Source: Chelativorans salis
Lineage (GTDB): Bacteria > Pseudomonadota > Alphaproteobacteria > Rhizobiales > Rhizobiaceae
Reading direction: 5' to 3'
Length of the DNA stretch: 64,000 nt
Assembly (NCBI RefSeq): GCF_025336525.1
Contig: NZ_JAOCZP010000004.1
Location: 372,001-436,000 of the forward strand
Within the stretch, counting starts at the first letter, position 1. Every line of letters starts with the position of its first letter. Shown here piece after piece: positions 29,166-38,320 of the stretch. Below the pieces are notes generated by a model. It was not told the origin of the DNA. It did no database searches and saw only the letters and a list, made by a program, of their open reading frames with translations. The position numbers and the translations under genes are program-made.

Positions 29166-29711
29166 CTAGCGCAGCACCACGATCCGCGCCCGCCGCGACA
29201 GCCGCGGCAGGAGCATAGCCATTGTGCCCGGCGCAACGGCGATGCAGCCCTCTGTCGGCTTCATGCCCGGCCGGGCCATGTGAAGGAAGATGGCGCTGCC
29301 GCGCCCGCGGCGGCGCGGCCGGATATTCCAGTCCAGCACGACGCACACGTCGTAGAGCCTGTCGCCGCGCAGCATCTCCTCGTGGGAAGCCTTGTAAGGC
29401 AGACGCACCGGGCGGTTGTAGTTCGGATCACCTGGCGCATCGCACCAGCCGATACCGGCACGGATCGATGTGGTCTTCAGCGGCGTGCCGGCGATGGCGG
29501 GAAGCCGGCGGTCGGGCCGGTGGAAGACACCCAGTGGACGCAGCACGGCCAACGGCGTTGCGCCGTCCCCCTCGCGCTTCAAAGCGCTGACGCCGCCGCG
29601 CCCGAGCGCACATAGAAAGACACGGCCGTCGATGGAAAGGAGCCCCTGCGCGGAGTTCCCCGGCCGCGCACGCACGGTAATGACCGGGGCTTTTCGGCGC
29701 CCCTTGCGCAA
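29166..29711 (-). CDS. L,D-transpeptidase (YkuD-like) family protein
   Basis: About 181 residues from a TTG at 29711. The block CALGRGGVSALKREGDGATP and the catalytic segment HMARPGMKPTEGCIAV (His before, Cys in TEGC) place it in the YkuD/ErfK family that makes 3-3 peptidoglycan crosslinks or attaches proteins to them. No signal peptide is seen. Start choice: TTG 29711 has GGGA nine bases upstream and gives the short lead-in before the conserved VRARPG; ATG 29798 would add 29 poorly coding residues and the frame is open to 29876. A GC stem (29130-29137 with 29154-29161) follows the stop. It is divergent from an OmpR-type regulator. Confidence 0.8.
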   Translation of the reverse strand: MRKGRRKAPVITVRARPGNSAQGLLSIDGRVFLCALGRGGVSALKREGDGATPLAVLRPLGVFHRPDRRLPAIAGTPLKTTSIRAGIGWCDAPGDPNYNRPVRLPYKASHEEMLRGDRLYDVCVVLDWNIRPRRRGRGSAIFLHMARPGMKPTEGCIAVAPGTMAMLLPRLSRRARIVVLR

Positions 29712-29866
29712 CGCGCTGTCCCGGCCGCATTTCTGCAGTATAATTGCCTTATCGAACAAATAGCCGTTATGGTCTTTCGTGTCGGCCTTGTTACGCATAA
29801 ACGGGACGTTCGGCGAAAAACGGGGCGGGGTCAACGGCATCGGCTTACGAATCAACGGATTGACAT

Positions 29867-30550
29867 ATGACGCCACGAACCATCCTGATTGTTGACGACG
29901 ACGAGGATCTGCGGGCCACGCTCGTCGAGCAGCTGGCGCTTTACGAGGAGTTCGATCTCCTGCAGGAAGCGACAGCCGCCAACGGTATCCGCGCCGCGCG
30001 CCACTCGATGGTCGACCTCACCATCATGGATGTCGGTCTGCCGGATATGGACGGCCGCGAGGCAGTCAAGCTGCTCCGCAAGGGCGGCTATCGCGCACCG
30101 ATCATCATGCTGACGGCGCAGGATACCGATTCCGATACGATCCTCGGGCTGGAAGCCGGCGCCAACGATTATGTCACGAAGCCCTTCCGCTTTGCTGTGC
30201 TTTTGGCGCGCATCCGCGCGCAGATGCGCCAGCATGAGCAGAGCGAGGATGCCAAGTTCACCGTCGGACCCTACACCTTCAAGCCGGGCCAGAAGCTCTT
30301 GCTCGACGATCGGGGTGGCAAGATTCGCCTGACGGAGAAGGAAGCGGCTATTATAAAATATCTGTACCGCGCCGAGCAGAAGGTAGTGACGCGGGACATT
30401 CTTCTGGAGGAAGTCTGGGGCTATAATTCAGGCGTTACCACACATACGCTGGAGACCCATGTCTACCGGCTGCGGCAAAAGATCGAACGCGATCCTTCCA
30501 AAGCTGAAATTCTTGTGACAGAAAGCGGCGGATACAAACTCGTTCCTTGA
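29867..30550 (+). CDS. OmpR/PhoB-family response regulator, CenR-like
   Basis: A 227-residue regulator. The receiver domain begins ILIVDDDEDL with acidic pocket Asp10-12, the phosphate-accepting Asp55 (IMDVGLPDMDG), and YVTKPFRFAVLLARIRAQMRQHE. The winged-helix domain ends THTLETHVYRLRQKIE and ESGGYKLVP. The sequence closely resembles what is known of alphaproteobacterial CenR, the cell-envelope regulator, but this is from memory and no sensor kinase is adjacent. The divergent L,D-transpeptidase gene fits an envelope role. The start has only a weak ribosome site. Confidence 0.88.
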   Translation: MTPRTILIVDDDEDLRATLVEQLALYEEFDLLQEATAANGIRAARHSMVDLTIMDVGLPDMDGREAVKLLRKGGYRAPIIMLTAQDTDSDTILGLEAGANDYVTKPFRFAVLLARIRAQMRQHEQSEDAKFTVGPYTFKPGQKLLLDDRGGKIRLTEKEAAIIKYLYRAEQKVVTRDILLEEVWGYNSGVTTHTLETHVYRLRQKIERDPSKAEILVTESGGYKLVP

Positions 30551-30605
30551 GGTTCGGTGTTGGGGGCGCCAGTAGCAGCCGGGAACGAGCGGGGACGACG
30601 ACCGC

Positions 30606-31061
30606 ATGGCGCTGGACGATGATATTCGCGTTCTGTCCGGCGTGGGACTCTTCGAGGGCTTCACGCACGAACAGCTGCGCCTCATGGCTTTCGGCGCCGA
30701 GACCATCTCGCTCGGCGCCGGCCATAAACTCTATGCAGAAGGTGCACCCGCCGACTGCGCCTTCGTGGTCGCCACGGGAACAGTGGCGCTTTACCATCAG
30801 CAGGGCGACCGGCGCGAGATCATCTCCGTCCACGGCCCTGGCGCTATGCTTGGGGAGCTGGCACTGATCGCCGAGAGTGAACGCCTGACAGGCGCGGTCG
30901 CGCAGACGGATGTGAAAGTGATTCGCCTGAGTCGTTCGATGTTCCGCCGCATCCTGGAAGAATTTCCGGAAACCGCGGTCAAGCTGCACCGCCGCATCGC
31001 GGCCGAACTGCAAGCCATGCTGACGCGCATCGGCACCGTTGCCTCACGGCTGGCCAAGTAG
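30606..31061 (+). CDS. Cyclic nucleotide-binding domain protein
   Basis: A 151-residue single-domain protein of the cNMP-binding (Crp N-terminal) fold. The beta-roll includes GHKLYAEGAPADCAFVVATGTVAL and PGAMLGELALIAESERL, where the phosphate-binding cassette is expected; the Arg/Thr pair typical for cAMP is only partly kept (SERLTGAVA). There is no helix-turn-helix, so it is not a DNA-binding Crp. It ends in a helical segment. It follows the response regulator by 55 bp and is probably in the same transcript. Confidence 0.82.
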   Translation: MALDDDIRVLSGVGLFEGFTHEQLRLMAFGAETISLGAGHKLYAEGAPADCAFVVATGTVALYHQQGDRREIISVHGPGAMLGELALIAESERLTGAVAQTDVKVIRLSRSMFRRILEEFPETAVKLHRRIAAELQAMLTRIGTVASRLAK

Positions 31062-31065
31062 GGGA

Positions 31066-31371
31066 TTACGGACGGCGCACCAATTCGTGGAACTCATCGC
31101 GCTGGCCGGGCACATCCCGGCTCACCACGAGCGCCAGCCGCCGCTCCTCGAAGATGCGGAACCATTCGTCCCACTCGATAGGCTGCACGCCGCCAAGGCG
31201 GTCGGCGCCTTCGTCGGTATCCTGGTAGGCGTGCTGCCCAAAGGCGAAGGAAAGGACCGGCTCGCTCTCCGGCATACCCGGCGTCGGGTCGTTCAAGGCC
31301 GGCTGGCCGGCGCGCGCGGCGGCCCAATCGCGGATATGGTTGTGGTCGGTCAGCAGTTTCGTGTCGGCCAT
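31066..31371 (-). CDS. Conserved hypothetical protein, about 100 residues
   Basis: A 101-residue soluble acidic protein, starting MADTKLLTDHNHIRDWAAAR, with WDEWFRIFEERRLALVV near the C-terminus. No membrane segment, signal peptide or known domain is seen. The pattern resembles a small rhizobial family often annotated as hypothetical. It ends four bases from the stop of the convergent cyclic nucleotide-binding gene. Third-position GC bias matches its neighbours, so it is probably expressed. Confidence 0.65.
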   Translation of the reverse strand: MADTKLLTDHNHIRDWAAARAGQPALNDPTPGMPESEPVLSFAFGQHAYQDTDEGADRLGGVQPIEWDEWFRIFEERRLALVVSRDVPGQRDEFHELVRRP

Positions 31372-31438
31372 GGGAATGTTCCTCGAAGGTCCCTTACCAA
31401 CGCTTGCGGTAAAGCGCGGTTCCGCGCGCTGCCCCTAT

Positions 31439-32263
31439 CTACCCCTGCACCAAGCTCTCTGGCGAGGCGACGAGCCGGTAGCGCCGCATATCCTCGACGC
31501 TCAGATAGTAGAGCTCGCCGGGTGGCGTATCGAGCGCATGGAGCCAGAGGGCCGGATCGATTCCCATCTTGTTCAAGTGGCGGGATATACGCGCCGTCGT
31601 CATCTGCGCATCGGCCATGGCCCGCGCCGGATCGCTGATCGCATCACCGGCGATATAGAACTGATGCAAGCCGAGGAGGGCGCGCCGCCCGACCGTGCGC
31701 GTTACCCCGCCGGCCATTACCAGCGGACAGGAGGAAGCGCAGATGGCGCCGTCCTCCACTACCGTGGCGATGCCGCGCTCGCGCAACATGCGCGCCATGA
31801 CGATGGCATCGTCGAGCGCGCCGCCGGGTGAATTGAGGCTGATGCGCCGAACATCCGCGCCGTGCATCTTAAGCTCCGCTTCAAGCCTTCCTGCCGCGCC
31901 CGGCTCTATGCTGCCGATCGCTCTCAGCGTGCCGTCGGCGGCGAGCACAAAGGACATCGGCTGGCGCAAGATCTCCCTGTCGATGACGCCAGACTGGCGC
32001 GGGCCGACGGACGGCAGGCCGCCCGGACCTTTATCCACCGCCCGCGGTGGAACCGGCGAAAGACGTTCCGGCGACGAGCCGTTGTGCAGTCCGAAGCCCC
32101 CGTTCCTGTCGACAACCTCGCGCAGGCCAATGCCGAAAAAGAGGGCGATGCCTAGAACGAGAATGACGAGGAGCCAGCTTATCGGCGCCTGCTCATCAAT
32201 ACGCCCTCGCGCCGGCGCATCGTACCGCGCAGCGTCCATGGCTCGGGCGAGAGGACCGCTCAT
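31439..32263 (-). CDS. Membrane-anchored ClpP/crotonase-like protein (COG3904 type)
   Basis: A 274-residue protein. One membrane segment lies near residues 29-47 (WLLVILVLGIALFFGIGL), with the rest predicted on the periplasmic side. The domain resembles ClpP-class proteases and COG3904: ISLNSPGGALDDAIVMARMLRERGI, then ICASSCPLVMAGG with the candidate catalytic serine, and LGLHQFY. COG3904 members are predicted periplasmic proteins with unknown substrates. Its start is six bases from the stop of the upstream small secreted protein gene, suggesting an operon. Confidence 0.78.
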   Translation of the reverse strand: MSGPLARAMDAARYDAPARGRIDEQAPISWLLVILVLGIALFFGIGLREVVDRNGGFGLHNGSSPERLSPVPPRAVDKGPGGLPSVGPRQSGVIDREILRQPMSFVLAADGTLRAIGSIEPGAAGRLEAELKMHGADVRRISLNSPGGALDDAIVMARMLRERGIATVVEDGAICASSCPLVMAGGVTRTVGRRALLGLHQFYIAGDAISDPARAMADAQMTTARISRHLNKMGIDPALWLHALDTPPGELYYLSVEDMRRYRLVASPESLVQG

Positions 32264-32269
32264 GCTTGT

Positions 32270-32629
32270 CTAGCGACAGGAAACTGTCGGCACCGGCACG
32301 ACATTGTCCGGCAGGCCGTACATGTAACTGCGCCCGTGCAGAAGGGTCCCATAGCGGCAGCTTTTGCGCTTACGCAGGTATAGTGCGCCGCGATCCTCTT
32401 CGAGATAGACCACCTTGGACTCTCCATGGCGGCCGTAGGCTAGGTCCTCGGCCAGATAGCCCTTGCCAACGACGATGCGCTTGTAGCCGGCCGGACTGCG
32501 GACGATGAGGTTCCCGAAACTGTCGGCATAGACTTTCTCGCCACCGGCGAAGGCGGGCATGGCCGCCGCCAGCAGGACCGCAAGCGCGGCCAGGCTTTTG
32601 CCGGACGCCAGGCGTCTGTGTGAAGACAT
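32270..32629 (-). CDS. Small secreted hypothetical protein
   Basis: A 119-residue protein with a clear signal peptide (hydrophobic SLAALAVLLAAAMPAFAG). The mature part is basic and Tyr/Gly-rich, with KVYADSFGNLIVRSPAGYKRIVVG and two cysteines (KSCRYG and TVSCR) that could form a disulfide. No family is recognised. It lies directly upstream of the ClpP-like membrane protein on the same strand with six bases between them, so the two may act together. Confidence 0.65.
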   Translation of the reverse strand: MSSHRRLASGKSLAALAVLLAAAMPAFAGGEKVYADSFGNLIVRSPAGYKRIVVGKGYLAEDLAYGRHGESKVVYLEEDRGALYLRKRKSCRYGTLLHGRSYMYGLPDNVVPVPTVSCR

Positions 32630-32783
32630 GGGGCAACGCTCCTTTGTTGTCGCGGCCTCCTTACCTGTAAGATTAACGCTTAATTAACTGTTGTCACGCC
32701 GGCTGGTGCCCAAATCCCCGGTCGTTGACAGATGTGGTTAATTTCGTCGAATGATTGTGGATCGGGAGAAGGGTCTGAATGGC

Positions 32784-33245
32784 ATGAGCGAGGATCAAAG
32801 GATCGACATCGCACCGCTGCGGCTGAAAGATGCGCATGCGCTGGCACCGCTTCTTGCCGCCTACACCCAGTCGCTGAAGCGCGGCGCACCGCGCCGGCCG
32901 GACGAGTTCTACGCCGAAACGCTGTTGCAGGACCGCGTGGCGGAGATCGTCGGGGCGCGCATGGACGGGGCACTGGTGGCTTTCGCCGTCTTCTACGACC
33001 TGCCCGACCCCATCTCCGGCATGCGCTACGGGCTCTTGGAGCACGTCTATGTGCATCACGAACATCGCGGAAAGGGCATCGCCAAGGCGCTGATCGACGT
33101 GGTGGGCGACCAGGCGGAAGAGCGTGGATGGGCAAGGCTGGTGCTGAACGCGCCGCGCGAACCATCCGAAGGCCGCAGGCTCTACGGCCAGGTCGCCGCG
33201 CCTGCCGACTGGACCAGCCACGTGATTCGCTTCGACGAAAAGTGA
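32784..33245 (+). CDS. GNAT-family N-acetyltransferase
   Basis: A 153-residue acetyltransferase. The acetyl-CoA-binding motif A appears as LLEHVYVHHEHRGKGIAKALIDVV (the RGxGIA pyrophosphate loop near residue 95), with a VLNA motif B after it. Substrate unknown. Start choice: ATG 32784 with AAGGG upstream; the frame is open to 32751, adding 11 residues. Confidence 0.8.
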   Translation: MSEDQRIDIAPLRLKDAHALAPLLAAYTQSLKRGAPRRPDEFYAETLLQDRVAEIVGARMDGALVAFAVFYDLPDPISGMRYGLLEHVYVHHEHRGKGIAKALIDVVGDQAEERGWARLVLNAPREPSEGRRLYGQVAAPADWTSHVIRFDEK

Positions 33246-33388
33246 GCGGGTGCGGGAGGCACTTTGCACGATTTCATCGACCGCGCGCTAAGCATACCGA
33301 TGGCGGGACGTGGGCTGCACGGTGTCGGAATGAGCGCCTCTCATACGTCCTGTGCTCGCCCCATGATATGTGAGGAGGAGGGAATCAC

Positions 33389-33826
33389 ATGAGCAAGACC
33401 ATTGCAATTCTCATCGCAAGGCTGATTTTCGCGGGCGCCTTTGCCATGGCGGCGGGCTTCAAGTTCGCCGGGATGGAGGAGACAGCGGCCCAAATAGCGT
33501 CGATAGGCTTCCCCGTTCCGCTGCTGCTTGCATGGATCGCCGCCTTTTTTGAGGTTGCCCTTGTTGCCGCCTTTCTGACCGGTGCGTTCTTCTCCGAAGC
33601 CGCGCTCATTGCGGCCGCCTACGTGCTGTTCCTGGGCTTTGCCTTCTACGGCCCGTCGCAATGGAGCGATGATCCGATGAAATTCGGCTTCTTTGTCAAT
33701 CACTTTATCTTCGTCGCTGGCCTCCTGTTCGCGGCGGTGCATGGGCCCGGCGACAGGCTGGCTCTCCGGAGGGGCCTCATCTGGCAGCCCCAGCTGCCCG
33801 GAGAAAGTCGACATGCTTCAAACTAA
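33389..33826 (+). CDS. DoxX family membrane protein
   Basis: A 145-residue protein with four hydrophobic segments and the DoxX opening IARLIFAGAFAMAAGFKF, followed by AAQIASIGFPVPLLLAWIAAFFEV. The family is loosely tied to redox and thiol stress in several bacteria, but function here is open. GAGGAGGG precedes the ATG closely. It stands alone in front of the sdh operon. Confidence 0.85.
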   Translation: MSKTIAILIARLIFAGAFAMAAGFKFAGMEETAAQIASIGFPVPLLLAWIAAFFEVALVAAFLTGAFFSEAALIAAAYVLFLGFAFYGPSQWSDDPMKFGFFVNHFIFVAGLLFAAVHGPGDRLALRRGLIWQPQLPGESRHASN

Positions 33827-33879
33827 GGCGCGGCCAGAAGCTTCAATCGATTCAAGCACCCTCCGGCATCTCTGCGGCT

Positions 33880-33908
33880 TTGACGCACTGCGAAAAGCGC
33901 ATTAGAAA
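33880..33908 (+). promoter_or_regulatory. Promoter of sdhCDAB
   Basis: TTGACG (33880-33885), a 17-base spacer and TAGAAA (33903-33908) form a good sigma-70-type promoter. The predicted start near 33915 leaves about 75 bases of leader before sdhC. Confidence 0.55.
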
Positions 33909-33989
33909 GCCTCGTGCCGGAGGCTTGGGGCGGCCTGGCAGTTGCTGCCTGATGCGCCATGGTTCCTTCGGCGACGAAACGGGGAAGCC

Positions 33990-34397
33990 ATGAGCAAATC
34001 CACAGCCACCCGGGCGAGGCCGGTCTCGCCGCACCTGCAAATCTACCGCTTCACGCCCACCATGCTGATGTCGATCCTGCACCGAATCACTGGTGCAGCG
34101 CTCTATTTCGGCACAGTGCTCTTCGCCGTCTGGCTGGTGGCTGCGGCCGGCTCCAGGGAACTGTTCGACTTCGTCAACGGCCTGTTCGGCTCCTTCCTCG
34201 GCCGGCTCGTGCTCTTCGGCTACACTTGGACGCTGCTGCACCACATGCTGGGCGGCATTCGCCATCTTATCTGGGACACCGGTCACGGGCTGGGCAAGCA
34301 GACGTCGACGCGCATTGCGACCGCCAATCTGATCGGCTCGGTCGTGCTGACGCTCCTCGTCTGGATCGTCGGTTACGCCGTCAGGGGAGGGTTCTGA
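33990..34397 (+). CDS. sdhC: Succinate dehydrogenase cytochrome b556 subunit
   Basis: A 135-residue membrane anchor of complex [28 protein letters not shown] carries the quinone-site Ser and Arg; three membrane helices follow, with the heme-ligand region [18 protein letters not shown]. It passes electrons from SdhB to ubiquinone. ATG 33990 has GGGGAAG upstream; the frame is open to 33942. First gene of sdhCDAB, one base from sdhD. Confidence 0.95.
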   Translation: MSKSTATRARPVSPHLQIYRFTPTMLMSILHRITGAALYFGTVLFAVWLVAAAGSRELFDFVNGLFGSFLGRLVLFGYTWTLLHHMLGGIRHLIWDTGHGLGKQTSTRIATANLIGSVVLTLLVWIVGYAVRGGF

Positions 34398-34398
34398 G

Positions 34399-34782
34399 AT
34401 GGCCGATATGCGCACCCCTTTGAACCGCGTACGCGGCCTCGGCTCGGCCAAGGAAGGCACGGATCATTTCTGGCGCCAACGGCTGACCGCGATCGCCAAC
34501 CTGCCGCTCGTCCTGTTCTTCATCGGCTTCGTCATTGCCTATAGCGGCGCACCGTACGAGGAAGTGCGCGCCGCACTCGCCCACCCGACGGTGGCGATCA
34601 TCATCGCCTTCGCGCTGCTTTCGGTGCTCTATCATATGCGGCTCGGCATGCAGGTCATCATCGAGGATTACGTACACGGCGAAGGTTCGAAGATCATCCT
34701 TATCGTGCTCAACACCTTCTTCCCCCTCGTCGTTGGCGCTACGGCGCTCTACGCCCTCTTCAAAATCGCTTTCGGAGCCTGA
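34399..34782 (+). CDS. sdhD: Succinate dehydrogenase membrane anchor subunit
   Basis: A 127-residue protein with three membrane helices. It starts [30 protein letters not shown], the usual alphaproteobacterial SdhD beginning. The heme/quinone helix includes [22 protein letters not shown], with the heme-ligand His. Second gene of the operon; AGGGGAGG lies in the end of sdhC and two bases separate it from sdhA. Confidence 0.94.
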   Translation: MADMRTPLNRVRGLGSAKEGTDHFWRQRLTAIANLPLVLFFIGFVIAYSGAPYEEVRAALAHPTVAIIIAFALLSVLYHMRLGMQVIIEDYVHGEGSKIILIVLNTFFPLVVGATALYALFKIAFGA

Positions 34783-34784
34783 AT

Positions 34785-36617
34785 ATGGCTGACGCAACTG
34801 AGAAGAAGGCCGGCGCGGCCTACGAGTTTGTCGACCACGCCTTCGATGTGGTGGTGGTGGGTGCCGGCGGCGCCGGCTTGCGCGCCACCCTGGGCATGGC
34901 CGAACAGGGCCTGAAGACAGCCTGCGTCACCAAGGTCTTCCCCACGCGCTCGCACACGGTAGCCGCCCAGGGCGGCATCGCCGCCTCGCTCAAGAACATG
35001 GGGCCGGACCACTGGCAGTGGCACCTCTACGACACGGTCAAGGGCTCCGACTGGCTGGGCGACGTCGACGCCATGGAATATCTCGCCCGCGAGGCTCCGG
35101 CCGCCGTCTACGAGCTTGAGCACTACGGCGTCCCCTTCTCGCGCACCGAAGAAGGCAAGATCTACCAGCGCCCCTTCGGCGGCCACATGCAGAATTTCGG
35201 CGAGGGCCCGCCCGTTCAGCGCACCTGTGCCGCCGCCGACCGCACCGGCCATGCCATCCTTCACACCCTCTACGGTCAGTCGGTGAAGAACCACGCCCAG
35301 TTCTTCGTCGAATATTTCGCCCTCGACCTCATCATGACGGATGGCGCCTGCACCGGCGTTGTCGCCTGGAACCTTGAGGACGGCACCATCCACCGCTTTG
35401 CCGCCAAGATGGTGGTACTAGCGACTGGCGGCTACGGCCGTACCTACTTCTCCTGCACCTCCGCGCACACCTGCACGGGCGACGGCAACGCCATGATCGC
35501 CCGCGCCGGTCTGCCGCTGCAGGACATGGAATTCGTGCAGTTCCATCCGACGGGCATCTACGGCGCCGGCTGCCTCATCACCGAAGGCGTGCGCGGCGAG
35601 GGCGGCTATCTCGTCAATTCCGAGGGCGAGCGCTTCATGGAGCGCTATGCCCCGTCCGCCAAGGACCTTGCCTCGCGCGACGTCGTCTCACGCTGCATGA
35701 CGGTGGAAATCCGCGAGGGCCGCGGCGTGGGCAAGGAGAAGGACCACATCTTCCTGCACCTCGACCACCTCGATCCCGCGGTGATCCACGAGCGCCTGCC
35801 CGGCATCGCCGAATCGGCACGTATTTTCGCAGGCGTCGACGTCACCCGTGAGCCCATCCCCGTGCTGCCGACCGTGCATTACAACATGGGAGGCATCCCG
35901 ACGAACTATTGGGGCGAGGTGCTGAACCCGACCAAGGACGATCCGGACGCCGTCGCCCCCGGCCTGATGGCCGTCGGCGAGGCGGCCTGCGCCTCCGTGC
36001 ACGGCGCCAACCGGCTCGGCTCCAACTCCCTCATCGACCTTGTCGTCTTCGGTCGCGCAGCGGCCATCCGCGCCGGCAAGGTGGTCGATCGTGATTCGAA
36101 AGTCCCGTCGGTCAACGAAGTCGCCTGCGAAAAGATCATGGACCGCTTCGACAGGCTGCGCCATGCCAGCGGCGGCACGCCGACGGCCGCCGTGCGCGAG
36201 AAAATGCAGCGCGCCATGCAGGAAGACGCCGCCGTCTTCCGCACACAAGAAACGCTAGAGCAGGGATGTAAGCGCATCTCTGCTGTGTGGGAGGAGCTTT
36301 CGGATATCAAGGTCCACGACCGCTCGATGATCTGGAATTCGGACCTGATGGAAACGCTTGAGCTCGAAAACCTGATGGCGAATGCCGTCACTACGGTCTA
36401 TTCGGCTGAGGCGCGCAAGGAAAGCCGCGGCGCCCACGCCCGCGAGGACTTTTCCGGGCGCGACGACGAGAACTGGCGCAAGCACACGCTTTCCTGGGTG
36501 GACGAGGCCGGCAAGGTCAGCCTCGACTACCGCCCGGTCCACACCGAGCCGATGCTGGGCCACAATGAGGGCGGCATCGACCCGGCAAAGATCGCGCCGA
36601 AGGCGCGGGTTTACTGA
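34785..36617 (+). CDS. sdhA: Succinate dehydrogenase flavoprotein subunit
   Basis: A 610-residue catalytic subunit that oxidises succinate to fumarate. The FAD-binding [20 protein letters not shown], the covalent-FAD histidine in [15 protein letters not shown], the substrate block [20 protein letters not shown], and the C-terminal [13 protein letters not shown] are all present. It needs covalent flavinylation; a DUF1674 SdhAF4-like gene is present at 16.6-16.8 kb. Third gene of sdhCDAB. Confidence 0.97.
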   Translation: MADATEKKAGAAYEFVDHAFDVVVVGAGGAGLRATLGMAEQGLKTACVTKVFPTRSHTVAAQGGIAASLKNMGPDHWQWHLYDTVKGSDWLGDVDAMEYLAREAPAAVYELEHYGVPFSRTEEGKIYQRPFGGHMQNFGEGPPVQRTCAAADRTGHAILHTLYGQSVKNHAQFFVEYFALDLIMTDGACTGVVAWNLEDGTIHRFAAKMVVLATGGYGRTYFSCTSAHTCTGDGNAMIARAGLPLQDMEFVQFHPTGIYGAGCLITEGVRGEGGYLVNSEGERFMERYAPSAKDLASRDVVSRCMTVEIREGRGVGKEKDHIFLHLDHLDPAVIHERLPGIAESARIFAGVDVTREPIPVLPTVHYNMGGIPTNYWGEVLNPTKDDPDAVAPGLMAVGEAACASVHGANRLGSNSLIDLVVFGRAAAIRAGKVVDRDSKVPSVNEVACEKIMDRFDRLRHASGGTPTAAVREKMQRAMQEDAAVFRTQETLEQGCKRISAVWEELSDIKVHDRSMIWNSDLMETLELENLMANAVTTVYSAEARKESRGAHAREDFSGRDDENWRKHTLSWVDEAGKVSLDYRPVHTEPMLGHNEGGIDPAKIAPKARVY

Positions 36618-36629
36618 CCCGAGGATATC

Positions 36630-37409
36630 ATGGTCCAACTCACCCTTCCCAAGAACTCCAAAGTCCAGCAGGGCAAGGTCTGGACGAAGCCCGGAGGCGC
36701 CACCAATCTGCGCGAGTATCGGGTCTACCGCTGGTCGCCGGACGACACGGAGAACCCTCGCGTCGACACCTATTTCGTCGATATGGACGATTGCGGCCCA
36801 ATGGTCCTCGACGCCCTCATCTGGATCAAGAACAAGATCGATCCAACACTCACCTTCCGCCGCTCCTGCCGCGAAGGCATCTGCGGGTCGTGCGCGATGA
36901 ATATCGATGGCGCCAACACGCTCGCCTGCACGAAGGGCATGGACGAGATCGGCGACGCCGTGAAGGTATACCCGCTGCCGCACATGCCGGTGGTGAAGGA
37001 CCTCGTGCCGGATCTTTCCGTGCCCTACGCGCAGCTTTCCTCCATCGAGCCTTGGCTGCAGACGGTCACGCCCGAGCCCGCCAAGGAGTGGCAGCAGAGC
37101 CACGAGGATAGGGCGAAGCTCGACGGCCTCTACGAGTGCATCCTGTGCTTCTGCTGCCAGACGTCGTGCCCCAGCTACTGGTGGAACGGCGAGCGCTACC
37201 TGGGCCCGGCGGTGCTGCTGCAGGCCTATCGCTGGCTCATCGATTCACGCGACGAGGCCACAGGCGAGCGACTCGACAACCTGGAAGACCCCTTCCGGCT
37301 CTACCGTTGCCACACCATCATGAACTGCACGCAGGCGTGCCCAAAGGGGCTGAATCCGGCCAAGGCAATCGCCGAGATCAAGCAGATGATGGTGGAGCGG
37401 CGGGTCTGA
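36630..37409 (+). CDS. sdhB: Succinate dehydrogenase iron-sulfur subunit
   Basis: A 259-residue electron-transfer subunit. The 2Fe-2S ligands lie in [16 protein letters not shown] near residue 80. The 4Fe-4S and 3Fe-4S ligands lie in [13 protein letters not shown] (about residue 170) and [17 protein letters not shown] (about residue 230). Last gene of sdhCDAB; a strong hairpin overlaps its stop codon. Confidence 0.96.
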   Translation: MVQLTLPKNSKVQQGKVWTKPGGATNLREYRVYRWSPDDTENPRVDTYFVDMDDCGPMVLDALIWIKNKIDPTLTFRRSCREGICGSCAMNIDGANTLACTKGMDEIGDAVKVYPLPHMPVVKDLVPDLSVPYAQLSSIEPWLQTVTPEPAKEWQQSHEDRAKLDGLYECILCFCCQTSCPSYWWNGERYLGPAVLLQAYRWLIDSRDEATGERLDNLEDPFRLYRCHTIMNCTQACPKGLNPAKAIAEIKQMMVERRV

Positions 37410-37419
37410 ACCGCCGCTC
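37395..37419 (+). terminator. Hairpin at the end of sdhB
   Basis: GAGCGGCGG (37395-37403) and CCGCCGCTC (37411-37419) form a perfect 9-bp stem, with the sdhB stop codon in the 7-base loop. There is no T-run, so it may stabilise the mRNA end or mark a Rho-dependent end. Confidence 0.5.
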
Positions 37420-37497
37420 ACGCAAGCGTGTAGCGGATTGAATTTGCAATCGATGCCCTGCGGAGTAGGTCTTGCCGTGAAAAGGGAGAGACCTGCC

Positions 37498-38133
37498 ATG
37501 ATCCGCCTCGCCGCTGCAGCCGCGCTTTTCTTTGCGGTATCCTTTGCCAATTCCGCCACGGCGGAAACGAAGACCGCCATCTTCGCCGGCGGCTGCTTCT
37601 GGTGCGTCGAAGCGGACTTCGACAAGGTTCAGGGGGTGCTTTCCACCGTCTCCGGCTATACGGGCGGCGAGACGGAAAATCCCAGCTACCGCAATTACGA
37701 ATCAGGTGGCCATCTTGAAGCGGTGGAGATCAAGTATGACGACAGCCAGGTGAGCTACGAGCATCTCCTGGACGTGTTCTTCCACTCCGTCGATCCCACC
37801 GACGCTGGCGGCCAATTCTGCGACCGCGGTCACGGCTATACCACGGCAATCTATGCGCTCGACGATGCGCAGAAAAAGGCGGCGGAGGAAGCCAAACAGG
37901 CGGCGGAAGCCGAGCTGGGCCAGCCCGTCGTGACGCCGATCGAGCCCGCATCGGCTTTCTGGCCGGCCGAGGACTATCACCAAAACTACTACCGAAGCGA
38001 CGAGCGCATCCTCACGCGCTTCGGCTTCATCACCAAGGCGGATGCCTACAACAGCTACCGCGAAGGCTGTGGACGCGACCGGCGCCTGAATGAGGTTTGG
38101 GGGGAGACAGCGCTGCGCGGCATCGCGAAATAG
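37498..38133 (+). CDS. msrA: Peptide methionine-S-sulfoxide reductase MsrA, exported
   Basis: A 211-residue MsrA. A signal peptide (LAAAAALFFAVSFANSATA) precedes the catalytic GGCFWCVEADFD, with the nucleophilic Cys near residue 31. VSGYTGGETENPSYRN and DPTDAGGQFCDRG are family blocks; resolving cysteines are near the C-terminus (REGCGRDRR). It repairs oxidised methionine, here in the periplasm. GGGAGAG precedes ATG 37498; the frame is open to 37438. No msrB is adjacent. Confidence 0.92.
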   Translation: MIRLAAAAALFFAVSFANSATAETKTAIFAGGCFWCVEADFDKVQGVLSTVSGYTGGETENPSYRNYESGGHLEAVEIKYDDSQVSYEHLLDVFFHSVDPTDAGGQFCDRGHGYTTAIYALDDAQKKAAEEAKQAAEAELGQPVVTPIEPASAFWPAEDYHQNYYRSDERILTRFGFITKADAYNSYREGCGRDRRLNEVWGETALRGIAK

Positions 38134-38320
38134 CGCACGGGCAAGGGCACGTAATGTCCGGGGGGTATCGTATGCGAACCTTCCTTGCCGCCACGCCAGC
38201 GCCGCCGCCCAGTCCACCTCAGCAGCAGACTGGGCAAGGCGCACGTTGAAGGAAGACCATCGCGGCGGCCTTGCCAATCGCCAGTGTTGCAGAAGAAGTG
38301 CCGTAGCAAGCGGCGCGACT

